The notes beneath the pieces were generated by a model. It did no database searches. It saw only the letters and a program-made list of their open reading frames with translations, and was not told the DNA's origin. Made by a program: the position numbers and the translations under genes. From Streptomyces sp. WP-1 (GTDB lineage: Bacteria > Actinomycetota > Actinomycetes > Streptomycetales > Streptomycetaceae), in NCBI RefSeq assembly GCF_030450125.1, contig NZ_CP123923.1:1488001-1552000 (forward strand): a stretch of DNA of 64,000 nucleotides. The letters are read 5' to 3'. This document shows, piece after piece, positions 1 to 7,586 of this stretch (position 1 is the first letter of the stretch; each line of letters starts with the position of its first letter).

Positions 1-173
1 CGGTGCTGCGCTTCCTGAAGGTCATGGAGCTGGACGGCCTCGGCCCCGAGGGGCGGCGGGCGCAGGAGGAAGTCGGTCTGTACATGGGCGGTCTGGACAT
101 GGAGGCGGCCCGGTTCGACGAGAAGCTGGCGGCGCGCAAGGCGCGGATGGCGGCGCGGGCCGCCGGCCACTGA
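1..173 (+). CDS. C-terminal end of an unrecognised protein (partial)
   Basis: The reading frame is already open at the left edge and ends with TGA at 171-173, leaving about 57 codons. The visible tail is helical and charged, with LRFLKVMELDGLGPEG near the start of what is seen and a basic Ala/Arg/Lys-rich end (KLAARKARMAARAAGH). I do not recognise the family and assign no function. It converges on the WhiB gene 45 bases downstream. Confidence 0.6.
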   Translation, partial: VLRFLKVMELDGLGPEGRRAQEEVGLYMGGLDMEAARFDEKLAARKARMAARAAGH

Positions 174-218
174 TCGAGCCGGTCACCGGCCGGCCGGCGC
201 CCGGTCGCGGGCGGCCGG

Positions 219-464
219 TCAGCCGGAGGTGCGGCGCAGCGCGAGGCGTTCCTTCTCGGACAGCCCGCCCCAGACGCCGAAGCGCTCGTCGTTGGCGAGG
301 GCGTACTCCAGGCAGGCCGGGCGCAGCTCGCACATCCCGCAGATGCGCTTCGCCTCGCGGACCGAGCTGCCCGGCTCGGGGAAGAAGAAGTCCGGCCCCG
401 TCTGCGCGCACAGGGCCTGCGCCTGCCAGGTGGGGTCGGCCGGGGTGATGGTGTCGAGGTGCAT
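219..464 (-). CDS. WhiB-family iron-sulfur transcription factor
   Basis: WhiB-like proteins bind a [4Fe-4S] cluster through four cysteines and act as redox/NO-sensitive regulators, usually with a sigma factor. All four are visible: one in ALCAQ, then CGMC, then C five residues later (RPAC), followed by the turn GVWGG and a short basic tail. The protein is about 81 aa from the ATG at 464. An in-frame ATG at 476 would add four residues, and neither start has a convincing ribosome site. By remembered neighbourhood it may be the S. coelicolor WblJ counterpart, so I give no symbol. The open frame runs further upstream to 782, but that extension is shadow sequence. Confidence 0.9.
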   Translation of the reverse strand: MHLDTITPADPTWQAQALCAQTGPDFFFPEPGSSVREAKRICGMCELRPACLEYALANDERFGVWGGLSEKERLALRRTSG

Positions 465-720
465 GGCCAGGATCATGCCGATCGGCGAAAAACGTTCGAT
501 CAACGCGCGCTCAACGCCGTCGTCGGGGCCCCCGGCCGCATCGATGATGCTCCGGGGGGCCGGCCGGTTGCACGGCGGCGCGCGGAATTCTCGAAAACCC
601 GGCGGACATGCGGGATCACCGAAGGTGAGGGCGCGCCCCGGCGGTACTCCGGCGGCGGTTGTCAGTGGGCGGTGCCAGACTCGGCAGTGCACGGGACGGG
701 ACCCTTCGAGGAGGGCGGCA

Positions 721-1506
721 ATGCTCACCACCGATTTCGTCGACGGCGCGCCGAACTGGCTCGACCTCGGCGCACCGGACATCGACGGCGCGCGCTCCTT
801 CTACGGCTCCCTGTTCGGCTGGCACTTCGAGTCGGCGGGCCCGGACGCCGGGGGGTACGGCTTCTTCCAGCTGGACGGGAAGACCGTCGCGGGTGGCATG
901 CAGTGCGGGCCCGGTCAGGGGCCGCCCGCCTGGACGCTGTACTTCAGGACCCCGGACGCCGCGGCGACCGCCCGTGCGGTCGAACAGGCCCGTGGACAGG
1001 TGCTGTTCGGGCCGGTGGACGTGATGGGCCAAGGGCACATGGCGGTCCTCGGCGACCGGGCCGGTGTGCGGTTCGGGGTCTGGCAGCCCGGCCGGACCGA
1101 GGGCGTGGACGTGGCGGACGCGCCGGGCGCGCTGTGCTGGGCCGAGCTGCACACCCCGGACATCGCGGCGGCGGCGGCCTTCTACCACCGGGTGCTGGGC
1201 CTGGAGACCTCCGGTGTGTCCTTCCCGGGCGGTGTGTACACGTGCGTGAACCCGGCGGGCGCCGGGGAGGACGCGATGTTCGGCGGGATGGTGCCGCTGG
1301 CCCGGGCGGCGGACGAGCCGTACTGGCTGCCGTACTTCGCGGTCGAGGACACGGACGCGATCACGGCCGAGGCGCAGCGGCTCGGCGGCTCGGTGCGCGC
1401 CCCGGCCGTGACGGTCGAGGGCGTGGGGCGCATGGCCGGGCTGGCCGATCCGTACGGCGCGCGGTTCGCGGTGATCAGGAGCGAGCGGGCGCGGGCGCGG
1501 GGGTGA
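721..1506 (+). CDS. VOC-family protein with two glyoxalase-like domains
   Basis: A 261-aa protein with two tandem vicinal-oxygen-chelate repeats, about residues 8-120 (FVDGAPNWLDLG, then ARSFYGSLFGW) and 130-255 (CWAELHTPD, then AAFYHRVLG). This arrangement is typical of the actinobacterial CFP-30B/27-kDa-antigen group, whose substrate is generally unknown. The start is fixed by the strong GAGGAGGG site just upstream of ATG 721; the longer open frame beginning at 229 overlaps the WhiB gene antisense. Metal-ligand positions were not verified, so enzymatic activity is uncertain. Confidence 0.88.
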   Translation: MLTTDFVDGAPNWLDLGAPDIDGARSFYGSLFGWHFESAGPDAGGYGFFQLDGKTVAGGMQCGPGQGPPAWTLYFRTPDAAATARAVEQARGQVLFGPVDVMGQGHMAVLGDRAGVRFGVWQPGRTEGVDVADAPGALCWAELHTPDIAAAAAFYHRVLGLETSGVSFPGGVYTCVNPAGAGEDAMFGGMVPLARAADEPYWLPYFAVEDTDAITAEAQRLGGSVRAPAVTVEGVGRMAGLADPYGARFAVIRSERARARG

Positions 1507-1666
1507 GGCGATGACCGGGGGCCGGGGCCCGGACCTGCTGGGGTGAGGGCCGGGCTCACGGCGGACGACGACCTGCCACGGGCAACTGTCGGGCGGCGGC
1601 CGGCCAGGGGCGGCTGGCCGCCGGCAGACGGCGACTCACCACCGCGGCTAGCGGCCCACGACTGAC

Positions 1667-1694
1667 GGCTCACGGCTCACGGCTCACGGCTCAC
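1667..1694. repeat. Heptanucleotide tandem repeat (GGCTCAC)x4
   Basis: Four perfect head-to-tail copies of GGCTCAC lie in the 202-base gap between the VOC gene and the 3' end of the LacI gene. The rest of the gap holds no gene I can support. Confidence 0.85.
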
Positions 1695-1708
1695 GAGCTG
1701 CGTACCGC

Positions 1709-2965
1709 TCAGGCGGATGCCCGGCGGACGAGGGTGGTCGGCAGGATCACACCGGGCCCCGGCGTCCGGGCCGCCGAAGCGGTGTCATCCGGGCCGGAGG
1801 CGTCACCCGGGGCAGATGTGTCGCCCCTAAGACAGGCATCACCCGGACCGGAGACGTCACCCGGACCGGAGACGTCGCCCGGACCGGAGACGTCGCCCGG
1901 ACCGGAGGCGTCACCCGGACCGGAGGCACTCTCCGGACCCGGGTCCCCGTCCCCGTCCCCGGCCGACGCCCCGCGCAACGCGGACGGTCCCCGCAGCAGC
2001 AGCCGGGCCATCAGGCGGCCCATCCGCTCGATGTCCTGACGGACCGTGGTCAGCGGCGGGTCGGACTGCTCGGCCAGCGGCAGCATGTCGTCGAAGCCGA
2101 CCACGGCCACGTCCTCGGGAACCCGCCGCCCCCGCTCCCGCAGCACGCGCAGCGCGCCCAGCGCGGTGAGGTCGTTCGCGGCGAACACGGCGTCCACGTC
2201 GGGGCGGCGGTCGAGGAGTTCCCGCATGGCCCGCTCCCCGCCGGCCGGGGTGAAGTCGCTCTCCACGACCAGCGAGGGATCGCCGCCCCCCTCGGCCGTC
2301 TCCGCCATGACGTCCCGGTAGCCGTCGAGCCGGTCCACGGCCGAGGTCTGGTCCAGGGCGCCGGTGATGTGCGCGATCCGGGTGCGGCCGAGCCCGGCCA
2401 GATGGCGTACGGCGGTGCGCGCGCCGCCCCGGTTGTCGGTGTCCACGTACACCGGTGTGCCGGTGCGGTCCCGCCAGCCCGGCCGGCCGCCGAACACGGT
2501 GGGCACCCCGGCGTCATGGATGAGTCCGGGCAGCGGGTCGTCCAGGTGCAGGGAGAAGACCAGCGCGCCGTCGACATGGCCCCCGGCGAGATACCGGGCC
2601 ACCCGGGTGTGGTCGTCCCGGCCCTCGGTGAGCAGCAGCACCAACTGGTTGTCGTGGGCCGTCAGTTCCTTGCTGATGCCGCGCAACTGGAGGGCGAAGA
2701 AGGGGTCGGTGAAGACCCGGGCCTCGGGTTCGGCGATGACGACGGCGACGGCGTCGTGCCGCTTCGTGACGAGGCTGCGCGCCGCCTGGTTGGGGACGTA
2801 GCCGAGTTCGGCCACGGCCCGTCGTACCCGCTCGGCGAGCGGGGCCCGCACGCCGTATCCGCCGTTGACCACCCGTGACACGGTGGCTCTGGAGACCCCG
2901 GCGCGCGTCGCCACGGCCTCCAGGGTGGGACGGGACACTGCCTCGGGCACCACGGGACTCCTCAT
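1709..2965 (-). CDS. LacI-family transcriptional regulator with a Gly-Pro-Asp repeat insertion
   Basis: The N-terminal HTH reads TLEAVATRAGVSRATVSRVVNG, followed by the hinge-type helix VPNQAARSLV and a periplasmic-binding-protein-like sensor domain (DPFFALQLRGI, FAANDLTALGAL, VAVVGFDD, PLTTVRQD). The protein is 418 aa from ATG 2965, about 70 residues longer than usual. The excess is a low-complexity block at roughly residues 330-405, mostly SGPGDV/SGPGDA units, inserted between the helix LMARLLLRG and the closing VILPTTLVRRASA. No sugar gene is adjacent, so the effector is unknown. A GTG four codons downstream is an alternative start. The frame stays open beyond 2965 through the neighbour's antisense, which is not coding. 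Confidence 0.9.
   Translation of the reverse strand: MRSPVVPEAVSRPTLEAVATRAGVSRATVSRVVNGGYGVRAPLAERVRRAVAELGYVPNQAARSLVTKRHDAVAVVIAEPEARVFTDPFFALQLRGISKELTAHDNQLVLLLTEGRDDHTRVARYLAGGHVDGALVFSLHLDDPLPGLIHDAGVPTVFGGRPGWRDRTGTPVYVDTDNRGGARTAVRHLAGLGRTRIAHITGALDQTSAVDRLDGYRDVMAETAEGGGDPSLVVESDFTPAGGERAMRELLDRRPDVDAVFAANDLTALGALRVLRERGRRVPEDVAVVGFDDMLPLAEQSDPPLTTVRQDIERMGRLMARLLLRGPSALRGASAGDGDGDPGPESASGPGDASGPGDVSGPGDVSGPGDVSGPGDACLRGDTSAPGDASGPDDTASAARTPGPGVILPTTLVRRASA
1839..1928. repeat. 18-bp coding minisatellite inside the LacI gene
   Basis: Five near-identical 18-bp units (TCACCCGGACCGGAGACG and one- to two-base variants) at 1839, 1857, 1875, 1893 and 1911, with degenerate copies on both sides. 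On the minus strand each unit encodes SGPGDV or SGPGDA. The unit is a multiple of three, so changes in copy number keep the reading frame. Confidence 0.9.
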
Positions 2966-3023
2966 CGGCCGGTTACCGCCCAGGATATCGAGGGTTCGGT
3001 GCCCGGCGCGGCGTCCTCGGTGG

Positions 3024-4043
3024 TCAGGACGCGGGGTCCTTGCGGGCCCGGCTCGGCTGGACGCGTTTGGGCTCGCCGGGCATCTTCGGGTACTCCGGCG
3101 GGTACGGCAGATCGCCGAGCCCGTGGTCGTGCTCGTCGCGGCGGGCCAGCTCCAGCAGGGCGTCCAGGGAGTGCGGGTGGGCGTCCATGCCGGCGTGCAC
3201 ATCGCCGAGTTCGGCGAACCGGGCCGGCATGGTGACCAGGTCGAAGTCGCGGGGGCGCGCGGAGTCGACCTCCGACCAGCGCAGCGGCGCGGAGACGGTG
3301 GCCTCCGGGCGGGGCCGTACCGAGTAGGCGGAGGCGATGGTGCGGTCGCGGGCCGTCTGGTTGTAGTCGACGAAGATGCGGGAGCCGCGCTCCTCCTTCC
3401 ACCACTTGATGGTGACGTGTTCGGGCATCCGGCGTTCCAGCTCCCGGCCGACGGCGATGGCGGCGCGCCGTACCTGGGTGAAGGTCCAGCGGGGCTCGAT
3501 GGGCACGAAGACATGCAGTCCCCGGCCGCCGGAGGTCTTCGGCCAGCCGCGCAGTCCGCCGAACTCGTCGAGGACGGCGCGCAGTTCGTGGGCGGCCCGG
3601 ACGGCGTCCGTGTAGTCGGTGCCGGGCTGCGGGTCGAGGTCGATGCGGAGTTCGTCGGGGTGGTCGACATCGCCCGCGCGCACCGGCCAGGGGTGGAAGG
3701 TGAGGGTGCCGTACTGGGCGGCCCACACCACGGCGGCCTCCTCGGTCGGGCACATCTCGTCGGCGCTGCGGCCGCTGGGGAAGGTGATGTGGGCGGTCGG
3801 GATCCAGTCGGGCATGCCCTTGGGGGCGCGTTTCTGATAGAACCACTCCCCCTCGATGCCGTCCGGGTAGCGCTCCAGGGTGGTGGGCCGCTCGCGCAGG
3901 GCGCGCAGGATGCCGGGGCCTACCGCGATGTAGTAGCGCGCGAGGTCCAGCTTGGTGAAGCCGCGCTCCGGGAAGAACACCTTGTCCGGGCTGGACAGCC
4001 GTACGGTCCGCCCGGCCACCTCCAGTTCCAGCGCTTCGGCCAT
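3024..4043 (-). CDS. LigD-type polymerase-domain protein (NHEJ primase-polymerase)
   Basis: A stand-alone 339-aa relative of the LigD polymerase domain, an archaeo-eukaryotic primase fold that fills gaps and adds ribonucleotides during bacterial non-homologous end joining. Visible signatures are the N-terminal LSSPDKVFFPERGFTKLDL, the metal-binding LRIDLDPQPG (two catalytic Asp), and SGGRGLHVFVPI. It is divergent from an ATP-dependent DNA ligase 97 bases away, so polymerase and ligase activities are on separate genes, as in other streptomycetes. The start is MAEALELEV at 4043; the frame extends upstream antisense to the ligase. Ku is not in this window. Confidence 0.9.
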   Translation of the reverse strand: MAEALELEVAGRTVRLSSPDKVFFPERGFTKLDLARYYIAVGPGILRALRERPTTLERYPDGIEGEWFYQKRAPKGMPDWIPTAHITFPSGRSADEMCPTEEAAVVWAAQYGTLTFHPWPVRAGDVDHPDELRIDLDPQPGTDYTDAVRAAHELRAVLDEFGGLRGWPKTSGGRGLHVFVPIEPRWTFTQVRRAAIAVGRELERRMPEHVTIKWWKEERGSRIFVDYNQTARDRTIASAYSVRPRPEATVSAPLRWSEVDSARPRDFDLVTMPARFAELGDVHAGMDAHPHSLDALLELARRDEHDHGLGDLPYPPEYPKMPGEPKRVQPSRARKDPAS

Positions 4044-4140
4044 GCGGCCACCGTAGGCGCCCCCCGCGCGGCTCGCACACCGGGCGCGCATGGGTGCGCA
4101 TGCCGGGCGCCCGCGAGCGCGCGCGAGCAGAATCGGAGCC

Positions 4141-5211
4141 ATGGAGCTGCCCGTGATGCCGCCCGTGAAGCCGATGCTCGCCAAGTCGGTGGCGAGGATC
4201 CCGCCGGGCATGCTCTACGAGGCGAAGTGGGACGGGTTCCGTTCGATCGTGTTCCGCGACGGCGCCGAGATCGAGCTGGGCAGCCGCACCGGCAAGCCGT
4301 TGACCAGGTACTTTCCCGAGCTGGTCGAGGCGCTGCGGGAGCGGGTGCCGGGGCGGTGCGTGCTCGACGGGGAGATCGTGATCGCGCGGGACGGGCATCT
4401 GGACTTCGACGCGCTGACCGAGCGGATCCATCCGGCGGCCTCCCGGGTGCGGACGCTTGCGGAGCGCACCCCGGCGTCGTTCGTCGCCTTCGATCTGCTG
4501 GCGCTGGACGACCACTCCCTGCTGGATGTGCCGCTCACCGACCGCCGGGCGCTGCTGGACCGGGCTCTCGCCGATGCCACCCCGCCGGTGCATCTGGCGC
4601 CCGCGACGACGGATCTCGCGGTGGCCGGGCAGTGGTTCGAACGGTACGAGGGCGCCGGGCTCGACGGGATCGTGGCCAAGCCGCTCGACCTGCGCTACCG
4701 GCAGGACGAACGGGCCATGTTCAAGATCAAGCACGAGCGCACGGCCGATGTCGTCGTGGCCGGGTACCGGCTGCACAAGAGCGGCCCGGTGGTGGGCTCG
4801 CTGCTGCTCGGCCTGTACGACGGGCGGGGCAGGCTCCAGCATGTGGGCGTGTCGGCCGCGTTCCCCATGAAGCGGCGCGCCGAACTGGTCGAGGAGCTGG
4901 CGCCGCTGCGGATGGACGACGTCACCGGGCACCCCTGGGCGGCCTGGGCCGAGGAGGCCGCGCACGAGAGCGCCCGGCTGCCCGGCGCGCCGAGCCGCTG
5001 GTCGGGCAAGAAGGACCTGTCCTGGGTGCCGCTGCGGCCCGAGCGGGTGGCCGAGGTCGCCTACGACCACATGGAGAACGGGCAGCGCTTCCGGCACACC
5101 GCCCGTTTCCGCCGCTGGCGCCCCGACCGGACGCCCGAGAGCTGCACGTACGCCCAGTTGGAGGAGCCGGTGCGGTACGACCTGGCGGAGATCCTCGGGG
5201 AGAAGGGCTGA
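4141..5211 (+). CDS. ATP-dependent DNA ligase (LigD ligase-type)
   Basis: A 356-aa nucleotidyltransferase sealing DNA nicks with ATP. Motif I is EAKWDGFR with the adenylated Lys near residue 29; RCVLDGEIV (motif III-like), GLDGIVAKP (motif IV) and FKIKHERTADVVV (motif V) follow, then an OB-fold region with the C-terminal FRRWRPDR. The ATG at 4141 gives the usual ligase N-terminus (PPVKPMLAK); an upstream in-frame ATG at 4090 would add unrelated Arg-rich residues. It is divergent from the LigD-type polymerase gene, and together they suggest an end-joining module. It lacks polymerase or phosphoesterase domains of its own. Confidence 0.92.
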   Translation: MELPVMPPVKPMLAKSVARIPPGMLYEAKWDGFRSIVFRDGAEIELGSRTGKPLTRYFPELVEALRERVPGRCVLDGEIVIARDGHLDFDALTERIHPAASRVRTLAERTPASFVAFDLLALDDHSLLDVPLTDRRALLDRALADATPPVHLAPATTDLAVAGQWFERYEGAGLDGIVAKPLDLRYRQDERAMFKIKHERTADVVVAGYRLHKSGPVVGSLLLGLYDGRGRLQHVGVSAAFPMKRRAELVEELAPLRMDDVTGHPWAAWAEEAAHESARLPGAPSRWSGKKDLSWVPLRPERVAEVAYDHMENGQRFRHTARFRRWRPDRTPESCTYAQLEEPVRYDLAEILGEKG

Positions 5212-5246
5212 GGTCTCCGCCGTCGCACCTCTCGGGACCCGGCCGG

Positions 5247-6437
5247 CTAAGGCTTCATGAGGATCTTGATCGCGCCGTCCTCCTTGCGCTGGAACATCTC
5301 GTAGGCGTGCGGCGCCTCGGACAGCGGCACCCGGTGCGTGGCGAAGTCCTCGACGCCGAGCGGGTCCTCGTCGGTGAGGTACGGCATGATCCGGTCGCTC
5401 CAGCGGCGGACGTTGGCCTGCCCCATCCGCATCTGGATCTGCTTGTCGAACAGGGTGAGCAGCGGGATCGGGTCGGCCATGCCGCCGTAGACACCGCTGA
5501 GCGAGATGGTGCCACCGCGTCGTACCAGGTCGATCGCCATGTACAGGGCGCCGAGCCGGTCCACGCCGAAGCGTTCCGCGAGGGGGGCGGCGAGTGCGCG
5601 CGGCAGGAGGGAGGTGGCCTGCTGGGCGAGCCGCGCCGCCGCGCTGCCGTGGGCCTCGGTGCCGACGGCGTCGATCACCGCGTCCGGGCCCCGGCCGCCG
5701 GTCTCGTCGCGGATGGCGTGGATCAGCGCCTTCTCGTCGTCGAAGGTCCTCAGGTCGTACGTCGTCACGCCCCGCCGGTTCGCCCGCGCGAGCCGCTCGG
5801 GCACCAGGTCGATGCCGAAGACCTGTTCGGCGCCGCGTGCCTCGGCGATCCGGCAGGACATGTCGCCGATCGGGCCGAGGCCGAGGACCGCGACGCTGCC
5901 GCCGGGCGGGACCGCCGCGTACTCGACGGCCTGCCAGGCGGTGGGCAGCACGTCGGAGAGATAGACGAAGCGGTCGTCCGGCGGGCCGTCGGGCACCTTC
6001 ATCGGCCCGAACTGCGCCTGCGGCACCCGCAGGTACTCGGCCTGGGCGCCTGGTACGGCGCCGTAGAGCCGGGTGTAGCCGAACAGGGCCGCGCCCATGC
6101 CCTCGCCGGTGACCTGGGTGGTCTCGCACTGGGTGGTGAGCCCGGAGTCGCACATGAAGCAGTGCCCGCAGGAGATCTGGAAGGGCACCACGACCCGGTC
6201 GCCGGGCTTCAGGTTCGTCACCTCCGAGCCGACCTCCTCCACGATCCCCATGGGCTCGTGGCCGAGGATGTCGCCCGGGGTCATGAACGGGGTGAGCACT
6301 TCGTACAGATGCAGGTCCGAACCGCACAGCCCGCTGGAGGTGATGCGGATGACGGCGTCGGTGGGCTCCTCGATCCTCGGGTCGGGCACGTCCTCCACCC
6401 GCACGTCCCGCCTGCCCTGCCAGGTGACTGCCTTCAT
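5247..6437 (-). CDS. Zinc-dependent alcohol/formaldehyde-dehydrogenase-like MDR enzyme
   Basis: A 396-aa medium-chain dehydrogenase. The catalytic zinc site is GLCGSDLH plus ILGHEPMG; the structural zinc lobe is complete (CGHCFMCDSGLTTQC); the NAD-binding turn is VLGLGPIGD. The C-terminal half carries the inserted region (RRGGTISLSGVYGG) seen in glutathione-independent formaldehyde-dehydrogenase-like members. The physiological substrate cannot be read from sequence. The start MKAVTWQGRRD at 6437 is standard for the family and has a GGGAG site. It converges on the ligase gene with a 35-base gap. Confidence 0.9.
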   Translation of the reverse strand: MKAVTWQGRRDVRVEDVPDPRIEEPTDAVIRITSSGLCGSDLHLYEVLTPFMTPGDILGHEPMGIVEEVGSEVTNLKPGDRVVVPFQISCGHCFMCDSGLTTQCETTQVTGEGMGAALFGYTRLYGAVPGAQAEYLRVPQAQFGPMKVPDGPPDDRFVYLSDVLPTAWQAVEYAAVPPGGSVAVLGLGPIGDMSCRIAEARGAEQVFGIDLVPERLARANRRGVTTYDLRTFDDEKALIHAIRDETGGRGPDAVIDAVGTEAHGSAAARLAQQATSLLPRALAAPLAERFGVDRLGALYMAIDLVRRGGTISLSGVYGGMADPIPLLTLFDKQIQMRMGQANVRRWSDRIMPYLTDEDPLGVEDFATHRVPLSEAPHAYEMFQRKEDGAIKILMKP

Positions 6438-6557
6438 GAGGTCGCGCTCCCTTGATCGCGTACGTCCGGTTCCGCGGTGGCGGCCGGGTACCCGTGACGT
6501 CGGGCGCCGAATCCCCTGGTGGGCGCGGCACGGGTGCCGGACGGGGGTGCCGGGGGT

Positions 6558-7564
6558 ATGAACCGCGTGCGTGCGGTCGGACGGCGGGTGACGGACGGGG
6601 TGGCGGGGGTGGGCGGGAGACGTGGTGCGCGAGGCGGCGCGGTGACGGCGGTCGTACTGGCCGCCGCCCTGGCGTCGGGGTGTGCCGGGCACGGCGGCCG
6701 GCACGACCGGGGCCCGGTCCCGACGGCGCCCCCGGCCTCCACGGCCGCCGGCGGTTCCCCGCTCGCCGTGAAGATCGACAATGTGCCGGCGGCCCGCCCG
6801 CAGACCGGGCTCGACGCCGCCGACGTGGTGTACGCGGAGCAGGTCGAGGGCGGTCTGAGCAGGCTGATGGCGGTGTACGCGACCCGGCTGCCGAGCACCG
6901 TCGGGCCGGTGCGCAGCGCCCGCGCGTCCGATCTGGAGCTGCTCGGCCAGTTCGACCGGCCGTATCTGGCCTCTCCGGCGCCCAGCGCAAGCTGCTGCCG
7001 CTGATCGGGCGGGCGCCGGTGCGGTCCGAGTCGCCCGACCGGGCGGCCGGTGCCTACTACCGGGACAGCACGCGGGCGGCGCCCCACAACCTCTGTCTGC
7101 GCCCCGCGCGCCTGCTGCTCTCCGCCCCGGGGGCGGGCGCGCTGACCACGGGCTTCCGCTACGGCCCCGCCCCCTCCGGCGGCACCCCGGTGACCTCGCG
7201 CACGGTGCGCTGTCCGGCGGCCCGCTTCACCTTCACCTGGTCCGCGGCCCGGCACGGCTGGCTGATCGCGCTGGACGGCACCCCCACGGTCACCACGGAC
7301 GGCCCCCGCCCGGCGCCGCCCACGGTCGTCGTCCAGTACGTCGGCATCCACGACTCGCCGTACCACGACGTCCTCGGCAACCCCACCCCCTCCACCGAGA
7401 CGGTCGGCGCCGGGCGGGCGGAGGTGCTGCGCGACGGGCGCTCCTTCGCGACCACCTGGTCCCGTCCGGCGGTGACCGGCGGTACGGCGTTCACCGGGGC
7501 GGACGGCGGGCCGCTGGACTTCGCCGCCGGTCAGGTGCGGGTGGTGTTCGCGCGGGCGGTCTGA
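6558..7564 (+). pseudogene. DUF3048 lipoprotein gene with a one-base frameshift
   Basis: The N-terminal part (ATG 6558) has a lipoprotein signal with lipobox LASGC and the DUF3048 motifs PLAVKIDNVPAARPQTGL, VVYAEQVEGGLSRL and GPVRSARASDLELL, then stops at 7002-7004 after FDRPYLAS. The rest of the domain continues in another frame (LSGAQRKLLPLIGR to VVVQYVGIHDSPYHD and a C-terminal VVFARAV) and ends at 7564. Joining the two halves with one added base near 6971 restores the family length of about 335 aa. Either the gene is inactivated or one base was lost in assembly. DUF3048 proteins are secreted and poorly understood. Confidence 0.85.
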
Positions 7565-7586
7565 ACCGCCGTACGGCGCGGGAGGG

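Noticed and set aside
2865..6455. A very long plus-strand open frame
   Set aside because: It is antisense to the LacI, LigD-type polymerase and dehydrogenase genes and shifted against the ligase; its translation is Arg/Gly/Ala-rich with no motifs.
2962..6990. A very long minus-strand open frame
   Set aside because: It spans several real genes in the wrong frame; typical GC-rich shadow.
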